The notes beneath the pieces are model-generated. The model ran no database searches. It saw only the letters and a list, made by a program, of their open reading frames with translations, and was not told where the DNA came from. Shown in pieces: positions 55,197 through 64,000 of a DNA stretch of 64,000 nt; position 1 is the first letter of the stretch, and every line of letters starts with the position of its first letter. Location of the stretch: NCBI GenBank assembly GCA_019358895.1, contig JAHHIG010000012.1, positions 62,001 through 126,000 on the forward strand, written 5' to 3'. The DNA is from Tildeniella nuda ZEHNDER 1965/U140. Lineage in GTDB: Bacteria > Cyanobacteriota > Cyanobacteriia > Leptolyngbyales > Leptolyngbyaceae. The position numbers and the translations under genes are program-made.

Positions 55197-56048
55197 TCAA
55201 GCCCCCAATTTGCTACTGATTTTACTGATGGGAAATTGAATTTCAAACACGGCTTCTTCCGTTTTTTCGGGTTCTGGCAGTTGCAATAAAATTTCTCGCC
55301 CTGTCCCAACGATCTGCCAATCATGCTGTTCAATCCAGGCACCAAGCGCACCATATGTCTGATGGGTGTCAGCCACTCGCCCTACATGAACAAGCGTTGC
55401 CATGGTCTCAATCTCAGACAATTCGCGTAGGGTTAGCACCCGTTCCTCAGACAGCCTGACTGACTCTAGGGCTTTTCCCGTGATTAGGTAGCCGATTTCC
55501 AGGTCGAGCGCTTCGGGATCGTACACCGGGGAATGCATGACAACAGCCATATGACCAAGGCTACTTTGTCCTACCTTAGACGGTAAAAAGCCATTGATTT
55601 TCTGCACAAGGCGTTTTACCGCATCAATGTCGGGCAGAACTTCGCGAAGTGCCAGAAATTGCTGGGCTGGAACGGATTTCAGGATAACGTTGGGTTCCTG
55701 GATCTGTCCATGCACTTCGATCTGCTGTAGTCTCGTTTCTATTAGACGCAGCCGCGCCAGTTCTTCCTGAACCGATTGCTCAATCTGAGCTTTACGAATG
55801 CTCAACATGCTTCGGATTACATCTGTGGAGGTGTCTCGATCGGGCAGTTGAGCGATCTGTTCCAGCGATAAACCGAGTTCTTTCAGCACCAAAATACGAT
55901 TGAGCTGGGGTAGTTGTTGCGCACTGTAAAAGCGGTAGCCCGTTTGCTGGTCAGTAAACTCAGGACTAAGGAGTCCGATCTCATCGTAGTAACGCAGCAG
56001 ACGACCCGAAACTTGGGCGATTTTAGAAAATTCGCCGATTCTAAACAT
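55197..56048 (-). CDS. MerR-family regulator with GyrI-like effector domain
   Basis: 283 residues from MFRIGEFSKIAQVSGRLLRY with a GGAG site eight bases upstream; the longer start at 56075 is not needed. The winged-helix DNA-binding domain is at 1-75 (LRYYDEIGLLSPEF), then a long dimerisation helix (85-120) and a GyrI/BmrR-like small-molecule-binding domain (125-280; AQQFLALREVLPDIDAV, PVYDPEALDLEIGYLI). It likely activates the downstream NmrA gene on binding a hydrophobic ligand; the ligand is unknown. An IS5 relic begins 47 bases upstream. Confidence 0.92.
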   Translation of the reverse strand: MFRIGEFSKIAQVSGRLLRYYDEIGLLSPEFTDQQTGYRFYSAQQLPQLNRILVLKELGLSLEQIAQLPDRDTSTDVIRSMLSIRKAQIEQSVQEELARLRLIETRLQQIEVHGQIQEPNVILKSVPAQQFLALREVLPDIDAVKRLVQKINGFLPSKVGQSSLGHMAVVMHSPVYDPEALDLEIGYLITGKALESVRLSEERVLTLRELSEIETMATLVHVGRVADTHQTYGALGAWIEQHDWQIVGTGREILLQLPEPEKTEEAVFEIQFPISKISSKLGA

Positions 56049-56095
56049 ATCTGTTTCTCCTGGTTTAACTGCCAAGAGTTTACAGTTTGACGTTA

Positions 56096-56311
56096 GAGGG
56101 TGTTTGAGAAGTCAGTCATGTAGAGTAGAGGGGGCTACCTGAGAGACCCAATGACACGACTAGCATACGACACAGACCGGAGTGATGACCAGTGGGCATG
56201 TCTTGTACTCTATCTGCCTGCGGCTAAAACGGGTGGGCGATCGTGCACGTTGGATCTGCGGGAGGTGGTGAACGCGATTTTCTATTTGCTTCAAGCTTTT
56301 CAAACAGCTTC
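56096..56311 (+). mobile_element. Internally deleted IS5-type element with TTA target duplication
   Basis: GAGGGTGTTTGAGAAGT at the left and the complement of AGCTTTTCAAACAGCTTC at the right form inverted ends. TTA flanks both sides (56093-56095, 56312-56314). From 56151 it encodes MTRLAYDTDRSDDQWACLVL followed by LPAAKTGGR and LREVVNAIFYLL, the N-terminus of an IS5-family transposase. The DDE catalytic part is deleted, so it cannot move by itself. Confidence 0.85.
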
Positions 56312-57085
56312 TTAGGTGAACCATTTGGCAATGCTATAGAGCAAAGGTGCAATAAGTAACGCAGGTAAAAAGGATGCGACTTTGACCTTAGCAATATCGA
56401 GTAAATTTAAGCCGATGCCTAAAATCATCAGACCACCCACGCCGGAGGTGATGAGAACGTGAGGATCGGTGTTGGGGTCTGCCAGCACTTGAGGCAGTAG
56501 CCCAGCCAGCAGTGATAGTCCGCCTTGATAAAGCAGAATCATCAGACTGGAGAAGCCGACCCCGATGCCGTAGCTGCTGGTGAGGGCGATCGCGGCGAGT
56601 CCATCCATCGTGGCTTTGATCGTCAAAACCGTGTTGTCTCCGGCAATGCCATTGTTGAGGCTGCCAATAATTGCCATTGGTCCAATGCAGAACAGCAAAC
56701 TGGCAGCGACGAAGCCTTCTGTAAAACTGCCCTCTCCTTTAAAGCGTGCTTTGAGCCACTCGCCCAATGTATACAGGCGTTTCTCTAGTTGCAGGCTTTC
56801 TCCCAGCAACCCGCCAAAGACGATCGCCAGAAGCGCCAGGATGATGCCATCGATTCGCCCTGCCTGTGCCTTGAGCAGGCTACTAGCCATCGTCACACCG
56901 AGGAAGAGTGTTACTAACCCGACTCCTTGTGTAATCACCTGCTGCATCGCAGACGGCAGGCTTTTTCGCAGTAGCAACCCTAACAAGGTGCCTAGCAAAA
57001 TCGTGGCAACATTGATCCAGGTGCCGCTAGTTTTTGTCCACACGTCGATGATTGCGATCGAAGTCGCTACAGGCAAGGAAAGCAT
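56312..57085 (-). CDS. DUF554 membrane protein
   Basis: 257 residues with about seven hydrophobic helices. GTWINVATILLGTLLGLLLR at the start and LLFCIGPMAIIGSLNNGI, VLTIKATMDGLAAIALTSSYG are the characteristic DUF554 motifs. It is an inner-membrane protein, sometimes suggested to be a transporter; the function is unproven. The family-standard start is near GTWINVATIL, so the first about 20 residues may be an extension. Its TAA stop (complement of 56312-56314) coincides with the TTA duplication at the edge of the IS5 relic. Confidence 0.88.
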   Translation of the reverse strand: MLSLPVATSIAIIDVWTKTSGTWINVATILLGTLLGLLLRKSLPSAMQQVITQGVGLVTLFLGVTMASSLLKAQAGRIDGIILALLAIVFGGLLGESLQLEKRLYTLGEWLKARFKGEGSFTEGFVAASLLFCIGPMAIIGSLNNGIAGDNTVLTIKATMDGLAAIALTSSYGIGVGFSSLMILLYQGGLSLLAGLLPQVLADPNTDPHVLITSGVGGLMILGIGLNLLDIAKVKVASFLPALLIAPLLYSIAKWFT

Positions 57086-57199
57086 CAGTAGGAGCGATAG
57101 CGGTTTTCATCGTTAACCTAACGCACTTTCAGTCTCTCTCTGATGCTTTTCTAGACGCTGAAGACGTCTAGAGGATAGCCGCAGACTATTGAGTCAGCC

Positions 57200-57262
57200 A
57201 TTAGCTCCAAGCTGACCGCTGACCGCTGATAGCTGACCGCTGATAGCTGATAGCTGACCGCT
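57200..57262. repeat. TGACCGC/TGATAGC heptamer array
   Basis: About eight consecutive heptamers of CTGACCG and CTGATAG type lie immediately after the ftsH stop, between it and the DUF554 gene. They could stall or terminate transcription, though no stable hairpin is apparent. Confidence 0.8.
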
Positions 57263-59125
57263 TTAACCCGCCGTCTGCACCTGATCCAGCAACTGATGCA
57301 ACTTCTCGCCTTCAATGACTTCGGTCTCTAGCAGTTGGGTGGCGATCGTTTCCAACAAGTCCTGGTTGAGCTTGATGATATGGAGTGCATGCTGATGGGC
57401 GGTTTCCACAATGTCTTTCACCTCTCGATCGATCGACTGTGCCGTTTCTTCGCTCATCACCCGACGGGGATTAGGCGCACCATCGCCTAAAAACTGCGCT
57501 TGCTGCCCCTGTTGGTACGCGAGTGGTCCAAGGACTTTGCTCATGCCGTAAGTCGTTACCATCCGCTCTGCAAGGTCGGTTGCCCGCTGCAAATCGTTGG
57601 ATGCGCCAGTGGTGATGCTGCCAAACACCACTTCCTCAGCAGAGCGTCCACCCAGCAGCGTCGCAATTTGCCCTCGCAATTCTGCTTCGTCCATCAAAAA
57701 CCGATCTTCAGTTGGGAGTTGCAACGTGTAGCCCAGTGCTGCCATACCGCGCGGCACGATCGAGATTTTCTCGACTTTGCCGCTCCCGGTGGTAAGAGAA
57801 CCCACTAGAGCGTGACCGACCTCATGGTATGCCACAATCTTCTTCTCTTTTTCATTGAGCACACGGCTCTTCTTCTCCAGTCCTGCGACCACTCGTTCGA
57901 TCGCTTCAGCAAAGTCTTCCTGCGCCACTGTTTGGCGTTGATTGCGGGCAGCCAGTAGCGCCGCTTCATTCACCAGGTTTGCCAGATCTGCGCCTGCAAA
58001 ACCAGGAGTGCGAGTGGCGATCGCTTTCAGATCCACATCCTCACCCAGCTTCACTTTCTGAGCATGAATTTTGAGAATGAGTTCACGACCGGATAGATCT
58101 GGGCGATCGACCAGCACTTGACGGTCAAAGCGACCAGGACGCAACAGCGCAGGGTCTAACACTTCAGGACGGTTGGTCGCTGCAAGTACGATGACGGTTG
58201 CTTCACCTACCGCAAAACCATCCATTTCGGCAAGCAACTGGTTCAGCGTTTGTTCTCGCTCATCATTGCCACCATAGAAGCCGCCGCTATTGCGTGACTT
58301 GCCGATCGCATCCAATTCATCAATGAAAATGATGCAAGGAGCTTGCTTCTTCGCCTGCTCAAACAAATCGCGCACTCGTGAAGAACCGACCCCAACAAAC
58401 AACTCCACAAACTCAGAGCCAGAGATGCTGAAGAACGGTACGCCTGCTTCACCAGCAACAGCTTTTGCTAGCAACGTTTTACCCGTTCCTGGAGGACCGA
58501 CGAGCAGCACCCCTTTAGGAATGCGTGCCCCAATCTGGGTGTAGCGTCCTGGTGTTTTAAGGAAATCGACAATCTCTACCAATTCAGCTTTCGCTTCTTC
58601 GACTCCAGCCACATCGGCAAAAGTGACTTTCCCCGGTTCTCCTTCGACATAGACTTTGGCTTTGCTCTTGCCGATCGAAAGTACGCCCTGCGGTCCACCA
58701 GCACCCCCGCCTCGTCGAATGAAGAACTGCCAGATGGCAACAAAAATCAGGGGTGGAATAACCCAACTGAGAAGACTACCAATCCAACCATTCTTAGGTG
58801 GCGGCGCAGCAGCAAATTCAACGCCCTTTTGTTCCAGTAGGGTAGGCAAATTCAAATCGAAGATCGGCGTGGTTGTAAACACTTGCCCAGGCTGACCGTC
58901 TCCAGTTTTTAGTTGAAATTGAATCTGGTTTTGTCCCACCTGTGCCCGCTCAACTTCCCCTTCCTGCACCTGATGAATAAAGAGGCTGTAGGGTACGCCT
59001 GGAATTTGAGGTCCAAGAAAGATTGGCAGTACGAAGTTTGCAATCAGGGATAACCCAATGAGCGCCAGGAAAATGTTGCTGATCAAGCGAGGGCGAGGAG
59101 GAGTCGATTGTTCTTTAATGGGCAT
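57263..59125 (-). CDS. ftsH: ATP-dependent zinc metalloprotease FtsH
   Basis: 620 residues. It is a membrane-anchored hexameric AAA+ protease that degrades damaged membrane proteins; in cyanobacteria several paralogues serve photosystem II repair and other roles. There is a TM helix at about 16-36, a lumenal domain, and a second TM near 112-135. Walker A is [13 protein letters not shown], Walker [12 protein letters not shown], with a second region of homology [20 protein letters not shown]. The zinc motif is HEVGH (HExxH, with Val in place of the commoner Ala), and a downstream Asp is in [13 protein letters not shown]. The length is normal. Confidence 0.97.
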   Translation of the reverse strand: MPIKEQSTPPRPRLISNIFLALIGLSLIANFVLPIFLGPQIPGVPYSLFIHQVQEGEVERAQVGQNQIQFQLKTGDGQPGQVFTTTPIFDLNLPTLLEQKGVEFAAAPPPKNGWIGSLLSWVIPPLIFVAIWQFFIRRGGGAGGPQGVLSIGKSKAKVYVEGEPGKVTFADVAGVEEAKAELVEIVDFLKTPGRYTQIGARIPKGVLLVGPPGTGKTLLAKAVAGEAGVPFFSISGSEFVELFVGVGSSRVRDLFEQAKKQAPCIIFIDELDAIGKSRNSGGFYGGNDEREQTLNQLLAEMDGFAVGEATVIVLAATNRPEVLDPALLRPGRFDRQVLVDRPDLSGRELILKIHAQKVKLGEDVDLKAIATRTPGFAGADLANLVNEAALLAARNQRQTVAQEDFAEAIERVVAGLEKKSRVLNEKEKKIVAYHEVGHALVGSLTTGSGKVEKISIVPRGMAALGYTLQLPTEDRFLMDEAELRGQIATLLGGRSAEEVVFGSITTGASNDLQRATDLAERMVTTYGMSKVLGPLAYQQGQQAQFLGDGAPNPRRVMSEETAQSIDREVKDIVETAHQHALHIIKLNQDLLETIATQLLETEVIEGEKLHQLLDQVQTAG

Positions 59126-59524
59126 AGCGATGACTAAATCCTAGAATGTGAAATGCTTTTGTCCTGAGGCGCACGATGCTGCTTTCGGTTCGTTGGTCAA
59201 CTACAAGATGATCGATAAAAATCGTGTTGTTAGAGCAACGTGGATCAGTCCGAGTGTCTGCTATCACGTTTCAATAGCGTCGTCAGCAGAAGCGCGATCG
59301 CCATCACGATCAAACTTTGGGCGGGGCATATGGCATTACGCCTTGGATAAACGAGAAAGTTCAGTATGAACATATTACTTAACGTATTCTAGCCATTAGT
59401 CCGTGTGAAAGCATCCTCTCGAAGATTGAGACCCAGAGCAGTGCTTTAGACAAACCGCTTTACGCATCGTGCCACGAATCATGCGTTGGCTCAAAGCGTT
59501 CTCTACAGCAAAACGATTGATCTA
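59126..59524. other. Gap upstream of ftsH, no gene recognised
   Basis: About 400 bases lying between the ftsH start and the repeat at 59525. It should contain the ftsH promoter. A minus-strand frame near 59430-59520 reads FAVENALSQRMIRGT but I could not assign it to any family. Confidence 0.35.
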
Positions 59525-59675
59525 AGTAGGAAGGTTCAATTAAATATAAAATCTGCGTCGGACGGGTATCGCCTTCGGCATTCAAGAAAAGCGAAGCGTC
59601 ACCCATGCTGCTAAAGGTTTTGATGCGTTACGGCTATGCCTAACACACCCTACGTTTAATTTCACCCAGCTACTT
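59525..59675. repeat. 153-bp dispersed repeat, copy 2 (inverse of 2521-2673)
   Basis: Reverse complement of the copy at 2521-2673 with about two substitutions. It contains TTTTGATGCGTTACGGCTAT and AGGAAGGTTCAATTAAATAT. Near-identity indicates recent copying or gene conversion. Confidence 0.85.
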
Positions 59676-59702
59676 ACCAGTTTAAAAAATAAGGGTTGCA
59701 TA

Positions 59703-59809
59703 TGGGGTGTGGAGGCGTTGCCCTCAGCCAGCTTTCGACCTGGGCTTCGACGTGAGCGCTCAGCCGAACAGCGCTCACGCGGAAGGGGTTCTACCCCTGC
59801 ACCCCGTTT
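59703..59809. repeat. Dispersed repeat, copy 2 (inverse of 34342-34458)
   Basis: Contains CAGCCAGCTTTCGACCTGGG, TTCGACGTGAGCGCTCAGCC and GGTTCTACCCCTGCACCCCG, the reverse complement order of the 34342 copy. It lies directly after the 153-bp repeat, so two repeat families are stacked here between ftsH and gpsA. Confidence 0.75.
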
Positions 59810-59844
59810 CCATCTGCCATGTTCGCTCCTTAAATTGGTATAAC

Positions 59845-60828
59845 TCAGTGAGTTTCTGGCTTGTAGTCTCGTAGCATCAGCGCTTCTACGGCTGCCTGGG
59901 GAGTGATGTCACCGTTGAGAAGGCGATCGACCTGATGCGAAATAGGGACAGCAATCTGCCGCTGGTTTGCCAGTTTGATCAAGACCTGGGTTGTATTCAC
60001 CCCTTCTGCTGTGCCCTGAAGTTGGTCGAGAACAGTGCTCAGCGACTTACCCTGAGCAAGCCCGTAACCAACTTGATAGTTGCGGCTCAGAGCACTGTTG
60101 CAGGTCGCCAGCAAATCACCGAGACCAGATAACCCATAGAAGGTCTCCGGTTTCGCGCCCCAGTAAGTGCCCACGCGAATGATTTCGGCGAGTCCGCGAG
60201 TGACTAAAGCCGCTTTGGCATTTGTGCCCAGTTGTAAACCATCACAGGCTCCAACCGCGATCGCAATCACATTCTTCAGCGCCCCTCCCAGTTCAACGCC
60301 CAGCACATCGGCGTTAGTGTAGACCCGAAATGCATTAGAAGACAGCGCAGTTTGTACAGTTTCTGCTGCTGTCAGGTCACGACTGGCAACAACCGTTGCA
60401 GCAGGCAATCCTTGTTGAATTTCTTTGGAAAGGTTTGGTCCCGATAGGACAACAACAGGATGAGTTGGCAAAGCAGCCTGCCAAATTTGCGAGGGCAAGA
60501 GGGGGACGGTTTCAACGCTGATGTCTGCTGTCAGCCCTTTAGTTGCCGTGACGAAAACGGTATGAGGCGCGATCGCGTCAGGTTGGATCCGCTCAACAAC
60601 CGCACTCACGCCTTTCATCGAAACCGCCGAAATGACAATATCGGCAGACTCAATCACGGTTTGCAAACGCTCCTGGCTTTGCCGCGACCAAATCTTAACA
60701 GTGTGTCCTCTTGCCTTCGCCAGTGTAGCTAACGTTCTGCCCCAGGCTCCAGCACCGAGAATGGCAAGGGTGAGGGGTGAGGAGAGAGGAGTAAGGAGTG
60801 AGGAGTGAGCTAGAGGCATCTTAGTCAC
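59845..60828 (-). CDS. gpsA: Glycerol-3-phosphate dehydrogenase [NAD(P)+]
   Basis: 327 residues. It reduces dihydroxyacetone phosphate to sn-glycerol 3-phosphate for phospholipid synthesis. The N-terminal LAILGAGAWGRTLATLAKAR is the GxGxWG cofactor motif. VVLSGPNLSKEIQQGLPAA is a family signature, and LGGALKNVIAIAVGACDG contains the catalytic Lys. GLSGLGDLLATCNS and SRNYQVGYGLAQG complete the family set. Residues 5-18 (PLAHSSLLTPLSSPL) are encoded by GAGTGAG-like heptamer repeats and form an unusual leader; ATG 60819 is an alternative start. Confidence 0.95.
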   Translation of the reverse strand: MTKMPLAHSSLLTPLSSPLTLAILGAGAWGRTLATLAKARGHTVKIWSRQSQERLQTVIESADIVISAVSMKGVSAVVERIQPDAIAPHTVFVTATKGLTADISVETVPLLPSQIWQAALPTHPVVVLSGPNLSKEIQQGLPAATVVASRDLTAAETVQTALSSNAFRVYTNADVLGVELGGALKNVIAIAVGACDGLQLGTNAKAALVTRGLAEIIRVGTYWGAKPETFYGLSGLGDLLATCNSALSRNYQVGYGLAQGKSLSTVLDQLQGTAEGVNTTQVLIKLANQRQIAVPISHQVDRLLNGDITPQAAVEALMLRDYKPETH

Positions 60829-60900
60829 TTGTCCACGTGGTTGCAGCTAGATGAAGTACATCATCTCAGTCCGAACGCCATCTTTGAAACCTTCTTCACT

Positions 60901-60968
60901 TCTGCCTTCTGCCTCCTGCCTCCTGCCTCCTGCCTTCTGCCTTCGTTCGGCTGAGCGCTCACGTCGAA
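60901..60968. repeat. CTTCTGC/CTCCTGC heptamers plus GTTCGGCTGAGCGCTC core
   Basis: About six heptamers of the GGCAGAA/GGCAGGA family in inverse orientation to 50182, joined to GTTCGGCTGAGCGCTCACGT, which is also the core of the 34342 and 59703 repeats. It fills the gpsA-lipA gap. Confidence 0.75.
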
Positions 60969-60984
60969 GCCTGCCTCCTATCTC

Positions 60985-61878
60985 CTACAACTCATTATTC
61001 AAACCGTTTACCCGTGGATGCCGTTCCATCAAAGCTCTCACCTGTTCGGCATGATAGGAACTGCGCGTCAACGGTGATGCGACGACCTGTAAGAAGCCTA
61101 GCGATTCACCGTAGGCTCTCCAGGCATCAAACTGCTCCGGACGCACAAATTCTACAACACCCAGATGTTTTTGGCTTGGCTGGAGATATTGCCCGATCGT
61201 GAGAATATCGCAATCCACCGATCGCAGATCGTGCATCACCTGTTTGATCTCATCATCAGTTTCACCCAAACCCACCATCACCCCTGTTTTGGTATAAACC
61301 CAGGGAGCCAGGTCACGAGTGCGCTGTAGTAATTCCAGCGATCGCGCATAGCTCCCTTGTGGACGTACACGGCGATAGAGGCGGGGAATCGTTTCGGTAT
61401 TGTGGTTTAGCACGTCTGGCTTGGCTCGCAGAATGGTTGCCAGAGCATCCCAATTGCCGCAAAGGTCAGGAATCAACACTTCGATCGTCGTTTCCGGCGA
61501 AGCAGTGCGAATGGCATGGATACAGCGATCGAACTGAGCCGCACCTCCATCCGGTAAGTCGTCTCGGTTGACCGAAGTCACAACCACGTGGTTCAGCCGC
61601 ATCCGGCGAACCGCTTCTGCTAGTCGCTCTGGTTCGGCTGAATCGAGCGGCTGCGGTTTTTTCTCAAAGTCAATATCGCAGTAGGGACAGGCACGTGTGC
61701 AGGCAGGTCCCATGATCAAAAAAGTAGCGGTACCGTTATTGAAGCACTCGCCAATATTGGGACAAGATGCCTCTTCACAAACGGTATTCAGCTCCAAGTC
61801 CCGCAAAATGTCCTTAATAGTTCCGACTCGTTCCCACTGCGGTGCTTTGACCCGCAACCACTCTGGTTTAACGACCAC
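60985..61878 (-). CDS. lipA: Lipoyl synthase
   Basis: 297 residues. It is a radical-SAM enzyme that inserts two sulfurs into octanoyl-protein. The auxiliary cluster cysteines are in [15 protein letters not shown] (CxxxxCxxxxxC). The radical SAM motif is [12 protein letters not shown] (CxxxCxxC). [12 protein letters not shown] and [16 protein letters not shown] are family signatures, and the C-terminal RSSYHAEQ includes the conserved Ser ligand. The start [19 protein letters not shown] looks genuine. It is upstream of gpsA on the same strand, about 156 bases apart. Confidence 0.97.
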   Translation of the reverse strand: MVVKPEWLRVKAPQWERVGTIKDILRDLELNTVCEEASCPNIGECFNNGTATFLIMGPACTRACPYCDIDFEKKPQPLDSAEPERLAEAVRRMRLNHVVVTSVNRDDLPDGGAAQFDRCIHAIRTASPETTIEVLIPDLCGNWDALATILRAKPDVLNHNTETIPRLYRRVRPQGSYARSLELLQRTRDLAPWVYTKTGVMVGLGETDDEIKQVMHDLRSVDCDILTIGQYLQPSQKHLGVVEFVRPEQFDAWRAYGESLGFLQVVASPLTRSSYHAEQVRALMERHPRVNGLNNEL

Positions 61879-61973
61879 GCTTCATCCTGAGTTAAACAAC
61901 GTCTCGTCCATCCTACCAGGCGCACGCTGGGAGGTAGAAGCAAAGGATGTTCAATCAATAGCGTTTGTTTAGT

Positions 61974-62006
61974 AGATCCCCGACTTTTTGTAAAAGTCGG
62001 GGATCT
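61974..62006. terminator. 15-bp perfect hairpin between lipA and the RodZ-like gene
   Basis: AGATCCCCGACTTTT (61974-61988) pairs with AAAAGTCGGGGATCT (61992-62006) across TGT. It lies 24 bases after the stop of the minus-strand gene at 62030 and upstream of lipA. It can terminate that gene; GATCCCCGACTT is also a common cyanobacterial palindrome. Confidence 0.7.
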
Positions 62007-62029
62007 AAATCCGGGTTACATCCATTCCA

Positions 62030-63136
62030 TCAAAAAGGACTGTTCTCTGGTGGCGAAATCGCACCTGGAGTAGCCGTACCTTGCTTCACGTTTAGCGCCG
62101 CCGCATCTTTTTGGCTCGCGTTATGTTTAGTTGGCTGATTGGGAACTGGTTTGGGTAGCGGTGCTACTGTAGCTGGTGCAGGCACGGGTGTTGATCCTGC
62201 TTGATGAGGGGCAGATTGGTGAGAAACCCAGGCAATACTACCAGCCATTAACGCTGCGTAGCCCAGGTAAACGTGCATCGAATTTAAGCGTAATCTAGAG
62301 TGTGTTTTTGGCTGTTGCCAGGACGGTAAGACAGCGGTAGCTGCATCGATCGCAGGCAACGAAGCAGCCATTTGATTGCCATCCAGCCCCAACGCGTTAC
62401 CCGCTTGCCGAATAAAGCCTCGCAAATAGATATCTTCTGGTAGTCGATCGATGCGACCAGATTCCAGTGCTTCTAACTGATGCAGTGGAATCTGGGTCTT
62501 GATATGCAAATGATACGGTGACCAGGACTTTTCTTGCCGTACCTGGCGAATGGTCTGCCCCAACGTTTGTAAGCAAGTCTCCCGTGCTTCAAGCACTGCC
62601 CGAAGTGCCAGTTCCCGCTTGGTTAATTTCCTTTGCGGGTCAGCGAGTCGCTTGGCGATATACGGTGGTGTTGGCGGATAAAGGGTAGTGCGCTCACGTG
62701 CTGAGGGAGGTGCTTGGGACTCTACAGGAAGGGCGGCTACAGTCTCAGGAAGGCTGCGATCGCACGGGATCACCTTCTCTGTCGTTAGCTTCGCTGGTGG
62801 TTGTGCCGACAGTTGTAGTGTCTTGGGTGCCAGTGTGGGTAAGGCAGACTGTGCAACGCTCTGTGTGGCTGGTTGCTCGATCGCTGATGGCTTCTTTCGC
62901 ACCACTTTGCGTAGCGCTAGCCGAACGGCTTCTCTGCCCACTGCCCTCACCATGCACTGCACTTGTCGATTCAAATCATCCGGCAATGCTTTCAGGCTAG
63001 AAAGCATCTGACCATAAATTTCGCTTTGATGAAGCTCAGCCTCTACCTGTCCTAAAATCGCCCGTAGTCCGTTCAGAGAAACTTCAGCAGTGCCTCCAGG
63101 AACAGTCACGCAGTAAGTAGACTCGTGTGCCAACAT
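62030..63136 (-). CDS. RodZ-like HTH membrane protein
   Basis: 368 residues. The N-terminal about 80 residues form a helical region (LNGLRAILGQVEAELHQSEI, DDLNRQVQCMVRAVGREAV), then a Pro/Ala-rich linker. A HTH domain at about 195-265 (LGQTIRQVRQEKSWSPYHLH, IPLHQLEALESGRIDRLPED, YLRGFIRQAGNALGLDG) matches the cytoplasmic HTH_25 domain of RodZ. One TM helix follows at about 288-306 (MHVYLGYAALMAGSIAWV), with a periplasmic Pro/Lys-rich tail. RodZ links MreB to the envelope; this protein has an extra N-terminal domain and a short, low-complexity tail, so the role may differ. Confidence 0.82.
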   Translation of the reverse strand: MLAHESTYCVTVPGGTAEVSLNGLRAILGQVEAELHQSEIYGQMLSSLKALPDDLNRQVQCMVRAVGREAVRLALRKVVRKKPSAIEQPATQSVAQSALPTLAPKTLQLSAQPPAKLTTEKVIPCDRSLPETVAALPVESQAPPSARERTTLYPPTPPYIAKRLADPQRKLTKRELALRAVLEARETCLQTLGQTIRQVRQEKSWSPYHLHIKTQIPLHQLEALESGRIDRLPEDIYLRGFIRQAGNALGLDGNQMAASLPAIDAATAVLPSWQQPKTHSRLRLNSMHVYLGYAALMAGSIAWVSHQSAPHQAGSTPVPAPATVAPLPKPVPNQPTKHNASQKDAAALNVKQGTATPGAISPPENSPF

Positions 63137-63437
63137 GAATCGCTTCCCCTATCTAAAACGTCCAGCACAGATAGCGCTCACTCAAAGGCAACGTGGTTGA
63201 TACGGAGGCGATCAGACCAGCGCACAACTGTATTTACACTTAGTTATCCAACTATCTTCATAACTTCATTCGAGGACTTCATGGATTCTCCGGACGGATA
63301 CGTTGCGAAACAAAACAAAACGGCAGAGCGATCGCCCTGCCGTCAGCAGCTTCAAGCAAATTGTTATCATCTCAATCGCAGCGACTATCGTTAGAAGCGC
63401 ATTCTTTAGATAGACAACGCTCTAGGAGTGAGACCTG

Positions 63438-63545
63438 ATGAAAGCGCCAAAAGCGGCTTGGATTCAGAACGACATGAAAGTTGGGGTCGAAAATTGGCTG
63501 GCTGAGAAACTGCCAGACGGGAAAGTTAAGCTTTGCGGATGGTGA
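63438..63545 (+). CDS. Possible 35-residue small protein
   Basis: An AGGAG site nine bases before the ATG at 63438 opens MKAPKAAWIQNDMKVGVENW followed by LAEKLPDGKVKLCGW. It is lysine-rich with a C-terminal Cys-Gly-Trp. No family is recognised. It lies in the 675-base gap between the RodZ-like gene and the nucleoside hydrolase; the rest of that gap shows only a doubtful Cys-rich frame at 63575-63823. Confidence 0.35.
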   Translation: MKAPKAAWIQNDMKVGVENWLAEKLPDGKVKLCGW

Positions 63546-63812
63546 AAAAAACATAGGGATTCCGGGTAACAGGGGTGGGCAACACTTATCGCAGGTGCTC
63601 ATGCACTGACTGGTATGCCACCTCTAACCATGCCAAAATCCACAGCGAATCCCCTTGTGAGGATTGCGGAAACTTTTTCTGCCGCTTCTCTAAATGTCTG
63701 TATTTCTATGGAGATGACTGCCCATTTTTTTGCGTAAGGTTGGCTAGACAGTCGATCGTTAGCTCAGTTGGCAAGGCTTACAGGCATCATGGGGCAGTGT
63801 TAAGCAGTAATG

Positions 63813-64000
63813 CTAGCGACTGAGATTGGCGATCGCCTGCGTCAGCAGTTGATAAAACGCCTCAGCCTCGATCGTTTCAACTACGTTGGTATTCGGTTGC
63901 TGGTTGGTCACATACCACCAATCGACGACAGTACGACCCATTGTTAGTTCGCTGCTGGTTTCGATCGCCACATAGGCGCGGCGACTGGTAAATAAGTCAG
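63813..64000 (-). CDS. Nucleoside hydrolase, C-terminal fragment
   Basis: 62 residues visible, running off the right edge. DLFTSRRAYVAIETSSELTM, GRTVVDWWYVTNQQPNTNVV and FYQLLTQAI match the C-terminal part of inosine/uridine-preferring nucleoside hydrolases, which release ribose and base from nucleosides. The N-terminal DxDxxxDD metal motif is outside the window. The stop is TAG, complement of 63813-63815. Nucleoside-type ABC permeases occur at 35611-37739, so a salvage role is plausible. Confidence 0.75.
   Translation of the reverse strand, partial: DLFTSRRAYVAIETSSELTMGRTVVDWWYVTNQQPNTNVVETIEAEAFYQLLTQAIANLSR

Noticed and set aside
63757-63790. GTTAGCTCAGTTGGCAAGGC resembles a tRNA D-arm
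   Set aside because: The acceptor, anticodon and T arms (no GTTCRA motif nearby) cannot be found, so it is probably chance.
63575-63823. Cys-rich 82-residue plus-strand ORF
   Set aside because: It starts at a GTG without a ribosome-binding site and its 3' end overlaps the nucleoside hydrolase; cysteine spacing matches no known zinc motif.

Overview
The window looks like chromosomal DNA from a cyanobacterium, probably filamentous and Leptolyngbya-like (the genus is a guess). The octamer GCGATCGC and its core occur throughout, the housekeeping proteins read as cyanobacterial, and heptanucleotide tandem repeats (TGACCGC, TGATAGC, GGCAGAA types) fill several gaps. Both ends cut through genes: a NUDIX hydrolase on the left and a nucleoside hydrolase on the right.

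Layout. 1-1.85 kb: NUDIX fragment, folK and three small membrane proteins. 2.1-14.6 kb: an accessory island of NAD(P)/FAD oxidoreductases (alcohol dehydrogenase, FAD monooxygenase, NmrA, two SDRs, a saccharopine-dehydrogenase-like protein, a quinone-oxidoreductase-like MDR), LysR and AraC regulators and a nucleotidyltransferase. Debris lies between them: a transposase tail, a truncated SMI1 gene, a LysR head, an SDR tail, an NmrA-type tail, an SDR head and a RidA gene cut at an IS630 remnant. 14.7-26.7 kb: DNA repair and envelope genes (uvrC, mfd, lpxD, rlmD) with a response regulator and a lipoprotein. 27.0-33.7 kb: a 2232-residue cytoplasmic hybrid histidine kinase with twelve 92-residue HAMP-type units, GAF, HisKA/HATPase and three receiver domains. 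33.8-45.6 kb: a broken TetR gene, a repeat lipoprotein, two nucleoside-type ABC permeases, a squalene/phytoene-synthase-like protein, PEP-CTERM, SLH and DUF928 proteins, a PIN toxin-antitoxin pair and a PadR regulator. 45.8-52.3 kb: a cation/proton antiporter with universal-stress domains, an APC permease, a DNA glycosylase, a secreted protein and a small heat-shock protein. 52.5-56.3 kb: repeats, a 5'-truncated SnoaL-like gene, a MerR/NmrA pair and an IS5 relic. 56.3-63.1 kb: DUF554, ftsH, gpsA, lipA and a RodZ-like protein.

How the genes work together. The core blocks are unrelated housekeeping functions. The nucleoside permeases (35.6-37.7 kb) and the nucleoside hydrolase at the right edge could serve the same salvage route. 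The oxidoreductase island looks like a set of redox enzymes with local regulators that has been rearranged repeatedly.

Most notable signals: the poly-HAMP kinase; an integron attC-like site just after the nucleotidyltransferase gene; several families of small inverted-repeat elements, some with visible target duplications; a 153-bp repeat present in inverted orientation at 2.5 and 59.5 kb; and tandem repeats read through in frame inside mfd. I found no convincing tRNA, rRNA, CRISPR array, integrase gene or complete insertion sequence.
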